In this document: positions 4,986 through 8,080 of the stretch, one piece after another
Position numbering within the stretch: position 1 is the stretch's first letter
Layout: each line of letters opens with the position of its first letter
The notes under the pieces: model-generated
Databases searched by the model: none
Told to the model about the DNA's origin: nothing
The model's input: the letters and a program-made list of their open reading frames with translations, nothing else
Source of the DNA: Brevundimonas sp. UBA2388
Lineage (GTDB): Bacteria; Pseudomonadota; Alphaproteobacteria; Caulobacterales; Caulobacteraceae
Reading direction: 5' to 3'
DNA: 8,080 nucleotides
NCBI GenBank assembly: GCA_002343425.1
Contig: DDSO01000041.1
Location: forward strand, 1 to 8,080
Translations under genes and position numbers: made by a program

Positions 4986-6430
4986 TCGATCCGGATCGAC
5001 AGCGAACGGGCGCCGCCGCCCAGTGGGCTCCACCAGCGTCCGTCACCCTGGCCGCGCAAGTCGTAGACGCCGATGGGGGTGACCAGCGCGGCGCGGCCCA
5101 GACCTTCGCCCGCCTCGACGCCGATCACCTTCAGGGTGGCGCTGTCGCCCTGCGGCTGACCATTGAGCATGTCGCCGAAGGCGTTGCCCGGCGCGATGGC
5201 CAGATCGCCAAGGCAGAGTCCGTCGCGCACCTCGAAGCGGGCTTCTCCGGCGATCGCGGCCTCGCCCCAGGTTCCCGTATATGGCGCCGCGCCCACCGGG
5301 CAGTCGATGACCGGCCCGTCGCGTTCTACCGGCAGGAAGGGCGCCGCCAGCATCTGCGCCGTCACGTCGATTGAGGATACCCAGAGGGCGTTGGACAGCA
5401 CGGTCGTCGCGGTGGCGTGGTCGGGATAGAGCACAAGCGAACTGCGGGCCCCGACGGTGACGCCTGCGTGATGCGCCAGCCGGCGTCCATGGGCGTCCCG
5501 CTCGGCCCGCCAGCCGAACCCCACCTGATAGGTGTCGTCCGCGGCCACGCCGCCGCCGTTCAGCGGCATCGGCTGCTGCATCCATTCGAAGGTGTCGCGG
5601 GCCACGACCTGCCCTTCGAGCACGCGCCCGCCCCAGGTCGCCAAGGCCGGCGCGGTTCCACCCAGACCGCCGCCGCCCCAAGTGTAGCTGAAGTCGTGCG
5701 ACGGAGCAGGGCGGGCGCGACTGTCCGTGAACGCATAGGCGCGGGAGGCGTAAGGATTGTCGCCATCGGTCGCATCGGGGACAATCTCGAGCCCGGGCGT
5801 GATCTCGGCCTTGAGATAGTCGAGGTAGGAGGCACCGGCCGCCGCCTCGACCTGCGCGCTGAGCAGGACGTAGCCCCAGGACGAATACACATAGGCCTGC
5901 CCCGGCGGCGCCAGCAGTTCCCGGTCCTGGAACAGGGCGACGGCGTCGCGCACCGACGCGTACCGGACGCTTCCGCGGTCCGCGTCCACGGTCTGATAGT
6001 GGGGTACTCCGGAGGTGTGGGCGGCCAGCTGGCGCGCCGAAATGTCCGGCCAGCGGTCGGGCAGCCACGGCAAAAGGGTGCGCACCGGGGCGTCCGGATC
6101 CAGTCGTCCCTGTTCCCGCAGGCGGCCTGCCGCCATGACCGCGAACAGTTTGGACACGCTGGCGAGGCGGAAGATCGTGTCGCCGTCCACCCGGCGTCCC
6201 GCCTCGACATCCGCATAACCGGCCGCGCCGGTCCAGACGATCCGGCCGTCCTGCCATACCGAGCCGGCCATGCCCGGCACGCCGTTGCTCTCCACGAGGG
6301 AGGCGAGGATCAGGTCCGACCGCCGTCCTGCGTCACGGTCCGGCTCTGACGCGGGCCGGGCCAGACAGGAGGAGGCGCCGGCCATCAGGGCGAGGGCGAA
6401 AACGGACGCAGACCAGTGGGCGAAACGCAT
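4982..6430 (-). CDS. Exported serine hydrolase, beta-lactamase/S12 (class C-like) family
   Basis: A 482-aa exported hydrolase of the penicillin-binding/class C beta-lactamase fold, a group of DD-peptidases, esterases and beta-lactamase relatives. Residues 1-25 form a signal sequence; ASSC at 19-22 resembles a weak lipobox, so it may be a lipoprotein or be cut by signal peptidase I. The catalytic Ser91-x-x-Lys94 lies in LASVSKLF, HTSGVPHY is at 138-145, the second motif is Tyr182-Ser-Ser184 (family norm Y-x-N), and the third is His321-Ala-Gly323. After about 365 comes a beta-rich C-terminal extension of some 115 residues with two cysteines (377, 406) that could pair in the periplasm. The start has GGAA about 6 nt upstream. 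Upstream, 6431-6572 carries two dyads that could control it. Substrate cannot be told; the HxG and YSS motifs argue for an esterase or peptidase over a true beta-lactamase. Confidence 0.9.
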   Translation of the reverse strand: MRFAHWSASVFALALMAGASSCLARPASEPDRDAGRRSDLILASLVESNGVPGMAGSVWQDGRIVWTGAAGYADVEAGRRVDGDTIFRLASVSKLFAVMAAGRLREQGRLDPDAPVRTLLPWLPDRWPDISARQLAAHTSGVPHYQTVDADRGSVRYASVRDAVALFQDRELLAPPGQAYVYSSWGYVLLSAQVEAAAGASYLDYLKAEITPGLEIVPDATDGDNPYASRAYAFTDSRARPAPSHDFSYTWGGGGLGGTAPALATWGGRVLEGQVVARDTFEWMQQPMPLNGGGVAADDTYQVGFGWRAERDAHGRRLAHHAGVTVGARSSLVLYPDHATATTVLSNALWVSSIDVTAQMLAAPFLPVERDGPVIDCPVGAAPYTGTWGEAAIAGEARFEVRDGLCLGDLAIAPGNAFGDMLNGQPQGDSATLKVIGVEAGEGLGRAALVTPIGVYDLRGQGDGRWWSPLGGGARSLSIRID

Positions 6431-6464
6431 GAACGATTCCGGTGTTCGGGGAGAAAGGAGGCGC

Positions 6465-6477
6465 AGCTTGGCAAGCT
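6465..6477. promoter_or_regulatory. Perfect 13-bp palindrome upstream of the serine hydrolase gene
   Basis: AGCTTG-G-CAAGCT is a perfect dyad with a single central base, 35 bp before the serine hydrolase ATG on the minus strand. On that strand it is followed by sequence that weakly resembles a Caulobacter -10, with TTGCCGC (about 6487-6481) as a possible -35. It could be an operator or part of the promoter; the evidence is symmetry and location only. Confidence 0.4.
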
Positions 6478-6498
6478 TTGCGGCAAGACTTCGTTCGC

Positions 6499-6522
6499 GG
6501 GCATTACCGTTCGGTCATGCCC
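6499..6522. promoter_or_regulatory. 24-bp inverted repeat, likely operator in the divergent region
   Basis: Arms GGGCAT-n-ACCG and CGGT-n-ATGCCC surround a 2-bp centre, giving 10 paired positions out of 12. The ACCG-N2-CGGT core and the total length resemble operators bound by TetR-type dimers, but no TetR gene is present in the window. It lies about 70 bp upstream of the serine hydrolase start and about 130 bp upstream of the membrane protein start, so it could serve either. A hairpin in RNA is an alternative reading. Confidence 0.5.
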
Positions 6523-6572
6523 CGTCACGGCTCCCTCCCGGGACCGGGCCAGCCCCGGCGGGCAAGCACGAC

Positions 6573-6587
6573 TTTCCAATCTGGAAA
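6573..6587. promoter_or_regulatory. Operator-like box 1 (TTTCCA-N3-TGGAAA)
   Basis: A perfect 15-bp dyad, TTTCCA-ATC-TGGAAA, centred on 6580. It is the most distal of three related boxes upstream of the membrane protein/regulator pair, with its centre 23 bp from box 2. It lies just upstream of the candidate -35. Confidence 0.65.
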
Positions 6588-6595
6588 ATAATCAC

Positions 6596-6610
6596 TTGCC
6601 ATGATGGAAA
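6596..6610. promoter_or_regulatory. Operator-like box 2 (TTGCCA-N3-TGGAAA), overlapping the -35
   Basis: TTGCCA-TGA-TGGAAA is centred on 6603 and pairs at 5 of 6 arm positions. Its left arm is also the candidate -35 hexamer (6596-6601), so the one departure from symmetry may reflect the need to keep a polymerase contact. A protein bound here would block transcription. Confidence 0.55.
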
Positions 6611-6623
6611 GTCATGCTACGCT
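6596..6623 (+). promoter_or_regulatory. Caulobacter-type promoter of the membrane protein/regulator operon
   Basis: TTGCCAT (6596-6602) and GCTACGCT (6616-6623) are 13 bp apart, close to the Caulobacter housekeeping pattern TTGACGS, N10-14, GCTANAWC. The start would fall near 6630, inside box 3, leaving a leader of about 20 nt with the GAGG ribosome site. The call rests on motif match and on the operator-like boxes around it. Confidence 0.5.
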
Positions 6624-6637
6624 TTCCGTATTGGAAA
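6623..6637. promoter_or_regulatory. Operator-like box 3 (TTTCCG-N3-TGGAAA) at the start site
   Basis: TTTCCG-TAT-TGGAAA is centred on 6630, with an extra C-G pair outside the arms (6622/6638). It is 27 bp from the centre of box 2 and would cover the transcription start. A further half-site TTTCC lies at 6644-6648, just before the ATG, without a matching right half. Confidence 0.65.
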
Positions 6638-6639
6638 GT

Positions 6640-6643
6640 GAGG
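6640..6643 (+). promoter_or_regulatory. Ribosome site GAGG for the small membrane protein
   Basis: GAGG lies 7 nt upstream of the ATG at 6651, immediately after box 3. This supports the start at 6651 and leaves the operator boxes outside the coding region. Confidence 0.55.
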
Positions 6644-6650
6644 TTTCCCG

Positions 6651-7100
6651 ATGACGCAAGACCAAGACCCCCACGAGGCCCTGGCCTCCATCCGGGACGC
6701 CCGTGCCGGGATCGGGCGGGACCTCGACTATCCGGTCTGGTGGGATTTCGCCTACGGCGGCGTCCTCGCCGTGATCGTCGCAAGCACGGGCCTGCCGGCG
6801 CCCTGGAACACCACCGTCTTCATCTTCTGCATGCTTGGCGTCGTGCTGATGGTGCAGTGGTGGAAGAAGAAATTCGGCTGGTGGGTCAACGGCTACAGTC
6901 CGCGCCGGGCGGGCAGGGTGGCCTGGGGTCTGGTCGCCTTCATGATGGCGATGATGGGTCTGGGCCTCTGGACGCGGCTGTTCGACGGCCCCGCCTGGGC
7001 TCCCTGGGCGGCCGGAGCCCTGACCTGGATCGTCGCCGGCTTCAGTGGCCGCTTGTGGATGAATGCCTACAGGAAGGACCTGGCGGAGCTGCCGCGATGA
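6651..7100 (+). CDS. Small four-helix membrane protein paired with a regulator, family unknown
   Basis: A 149-aa integral membrane protein with no family I can name. A charged N-terminus (HEALASIRDARAGIGRDLDYPVWWDFAYGG, residues 8-37, in part helical) leads into four hydrophobic segments at about 34-50, 54-71, 89-107 and 115-132. A basic, Trp-rich loop (WWKKKFGWWVNGYSPRRAGR, 70-89) joins helices 2 and 3, and the tail is charged. No catalytic motif is visible. The gene starts under three dyad boxes and ends in an ATGA overlap with the winged-helix regulator gene, so the two proteins are made together. Small membrane proteins are often encoded beside regulators of this kind. Possible roles are a sensor or anchor for the regulator, or the regulator's target; none is shown by the sequence. 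Confidence 0.85.
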   Translation: MTQDQDPHEALASIRDARAGIGRDLDYPVWWDFAYGGVLAVIVASTGLPAPWNTTVFIFCMLGVVLMVQWWKKKFGWWVNGYSPRRAGRVAWGLVAFMMAMMGLGLWTRLFDGPAWAPWAAGALTWIVAGFSGRLWMNAYRKDLAELPR

Positions 7101-7420
7101 GCGTGGCTCCCGTCTTCGACGCCCTGATCCACGCGCCGGGCCGGCTCCAGATCTGCGCCATCCTGTCCAGCGTCGACGCCGAGTTCGCCATGCTGCGCGA
7201 CGCCATCAAGGTCTCGGACTCAGTGATGTCCAAACACCTGAAGCAGCTGGAGGAGGCGGGCTATGTCGCGCTGACCAAGACCTCCGAAAACGGTCGCCAG
7301 CGCACCTGGGCCAGTCTGACCGGCAAGGGCCGCAAGGCGTTCGCCGCCCATGTCGCCGAGCTCCAGCGCCTCGCCGCCATGACCGCGCCGACGCGGCTGG
7401 GGGAGGGGTTCGCGGGATAG
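7097..7420 (+). CDS. Winged-helix DNA-binding regulator (HTH_34/MarR-like)
   Basis: A 107-aa protein that is essentially a single winged-helix domain of the HTH_34 (PF13601)/MarR-like type. The order is APVFDALIHAPGRLQICAILSS (4-25, helix 1), the FAMLRDAIKVSDSVMSKHLKQLEEAGYV stretch (30-57) with the recognition helix about 41-53, then a wing ALTKTSENGRQRTWASLTGKGRKAF (58-82) and a C-terminal dimer helix (83-95). No ligand domain is seen; Cys20 is the only cysteine. ATG 7097 overlaps the membrane protein stop as ATGA. As the only regulator in the window and with dyads just upstream of its operon, it is the natural candidate to bind TTTCCA-N3-TGGAAA and repress its own synthesis. The signal is unknown. 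Confidence 0.93.
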   Translation: MSVAPVFDALIHAPGRLQICAILSSVDAEFAMLRDAIKVSDSVMSKHLKQLEEAGYVALTKTSENGRQRTWASLTGKGRKAFAAHVAELQRLAAMTAPTRLGEGFAG

Positions 7421-7437
7421 ACCCCGGAGCGCGCAGG

Positions 7438-7595
7438 TTCATCACGAAGGGCACGAAGGATCCACAAAGGGCACAAAGGGTCCGGTGCGGCGCCGCGAAG
7501 CGGCATTCCTTGTATGCCTCAGGTTTGATTGTCCCTTCGGGACGGGCAGGCTCCCTTCGTGTCCTTCGTGCCCCCTTGGTGTCCTTTGTGATGAA
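7438..7595. repeat. Long imperfect inverted repeat of 9-bp CACRAAGGR units
   Basis: The 43-nt left arm (7438-7480) and right arm (7553-7595) match as reverse complements at 34 of 43 positions, and most mismatches still give G-U pairs in RNA. Each arm is built of tandem 9-bp units: CACGAAGGG, CACGAAGGA, then CACAAAGGG twice in the left arm, and the corresponding TCCTTCGTG/TCCTTTGTG forms in the right. Both arms end in TTCATCAC (or its complement) at the outer edge. This looks like a dispersed intergenic repeat, REP- or MITE-like, of 158 bp. No transposase is present. Confidence 0.88.
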
Positions 7596-7663
7596 CCAGC
7601 CAGCGGAGCCCGGTTGCCGTCCCCGCTTGCCTCCGCCCCCGGCCATCCTTAAGCCTCCCGCTC

Positions 7664-7669
7664 AAGGAG
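7664..7669 (+). promoter_or_regulatory. Ribosome site AAGGAG for pccB
   Basis: AAGGAG stands 7 nt before the ATG at 7677. The strong match and ideal spacing settle this start for the partial gene that follows. Confidence 0.75.
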
Positions 7670-7676
7670 ACGCCGC

Positions 7677-8080
7677 ATGAAGACCATCCTCGACCAGCTC
7701 GAAGCCCGCCGCGCCGGCGCCCGTCTCGGCGGCGGCGAGACCCGCATCGCCAGCCAGCACGCCAAGGGCAAGCTGACTGCGCGTGAGCGGATCGCCGTCC
7801 TGCTCGACGAGGGCTCGTTCGAGGAGACCGACATGTTCGTCGAGCACCGCTCGACCCAGTTCGGCATGGAAAACCAGCGTATCCCCGGCGACGGCGTGGT
7901 CACCGGCCGCGGCACCATCGGCGGCCGTCTGGTCTATGTCTTCTCCAAGGATTTCACCGTCTTCGGCGGGTCTCTTTCGGGCGCGCATGCGGCCAAGATC
8001 GTCAAGATCCAGACCATGGCCCTGACCAATGGCGCCCCGATCATCGGCCTGTTCGACGCCGGCGGCGCCCGCATCCAGGA
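7677..8080 (+). CDS. pccB: Propionyl-CoA carboxylase beta subunit (partial, 5' end)
   Basis: The first 134 codons of an acyl-CoA carboxylase carboxyltransferase subunit, open to the window end; the full protein is usually about 510 aa. It transfers carboxyl from biotin to propionyl-CoA, giving methylmalonyl-CoA in the breakdown of odd-chain fatty acids, Val, Ile, Met and Thr. Recognisable stretches are [20 protein letters not shown] (1-20), [12 protein letters not shown] (28-39), [17 protein letters not shown] (42-58), [10 protein letters not shown] (70-79), [13 protein letters not shown] (89-101) and the [10 protein letters not shown] end (125-134), which leads into the acyl-CoA binding and oxyanion part outside the window. 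The start has a strong AAGGAG site. Residues Gly102-Ala103 replace the Glu-Thr that I remember after SLS in close relatives, a small change. MccB-like carboxylases are an alternative but fit less well. Confidence 0.95.
   Translation, partial: MKTILDQLEARRAGARLGGGETRIASQHAKGKLTARERIAVLLDEGSFEETDMFVEHRSTQFGMENQRIPGDGVVTGRGTIGGRLVYVFSKDFTVFGGSLSGAHAAKIVKIQTMALTNGAPIIGLFDAGGARIQ

Larger units (their letters stand above)
7421..7676. other. Intergenic region with inverted repeat, upstream of pccB
   Basis: The gap between the regulator stop and pccB is 256 bp. It is dominated by the repeat element 7438-7595, with 72 bp between its arms. That middle part contains a small GTCCC-TTC-GGGAC hairpin (7531-7543). 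Positions 7596-7676 form the pccB leader, GC-rich, with AAGGAG near its end. I see no promoter there that I would defend, no small gene, and no T-run terminator. Confidence 0.7.

Noticed and set aside
3048..5033. A 661-codon open frame on the minus strand opposite the operon
   Set aside because: It lies antisense to three well-recognised genes (pseudouridine synthase, HAD, ATP12). Its translation is low-complexity Gly/Arg/Ala with no family signature, as expected of a GC-rich shadow frame.
7531..7543. Small GTCCC-TTC-GGGAC hairpin as an intrinsic terminator
   Set aside because: The stem is only 5 bp and no T-run follows, so termination cannot be argued; it is noted only as part of the repeat element's middle.
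7206..7680. Open frames spanning the regulator 3' end and the inverted repeat, on both strands
   Set aside because: They read across the repeat element and antisense or out of frame to the regulator, with no domain and no ribosome site.

Overview
The window looks like chromosomal DNA of a high-GC alphaproteobacterium, most likely in Caulobacterales (Brevundimonas/Caulobacter-like). The grounds are the strongly GC-biased codon use, an ATP12-type F1-ATPase assembly chaperone (a family of alphaproteobacteria and mitochondria), the gene order crcB - rluC-type synthase - HAD phosphatase - ATP12, and promoter-like elements resembling the Caulobacter housekeeping consensus. The genus is an inference; no rRNA or tRNA gene is present to confirm it.

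Layout. Positions 1-249 are non-coding: a heptanucleotide tandem array (21 units of AGTGRTT, running off the left edge), a hairpin, four copies of the same heptamer in reverse orientation, and a GC hairpin touching the next stop codon. Two minus-strand genes follow: a histidine-rich-headed membrane protein of unknown family (250-1467) and a DUF2214 membrane protein (1611-2051, GTG start). A 47-bp divergent gap with back-to-back promoter-like elements separates them from a tightly packed plus-strand operon: crcB fluoride channel (2099-2494), RluA/RluC-family pseudouridine synthase (2491-3525, TTG start), HAD phosphatase (3522-4199) and ATP12 chaperone (4218-4985). This operon meets a minus-strand exported serine hydrolase of the beta-lactamase/S12 type (4982-6430) tail to tail, and the two genes share one CTAG as their stop codons.

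The 220-bp region 6431-6650 is a divergent control region. It holds a 24-bp dyad, a 13-bp palindrome and three evenly placed TTTCCA-N3-TGGAAA-type boxes that straddle a Caulobacter-like promoter. That promoter drives a two-gene unit, a small four-helix membrane protein (6651-7100) and a winged-helix regulator (7097-7420), which looks like a self-regulated regulator/membrane-protein module and is the best candidate here for an undescribed system. A 256-bp gap then holds a long imperfect inverted repeat built of 9-bp CACRAAGGR units, followed by the start of pccB (propionyl-CoA carboxylase beta subunit), cut by the window end.

Only three gene groups have a clear biochemical role: fluoride export with RNA modification and ATP synthase assembly, periplasmic serine hydrolysis, and propionyl-CoA carboxylation. 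The others are described from visible structure only.
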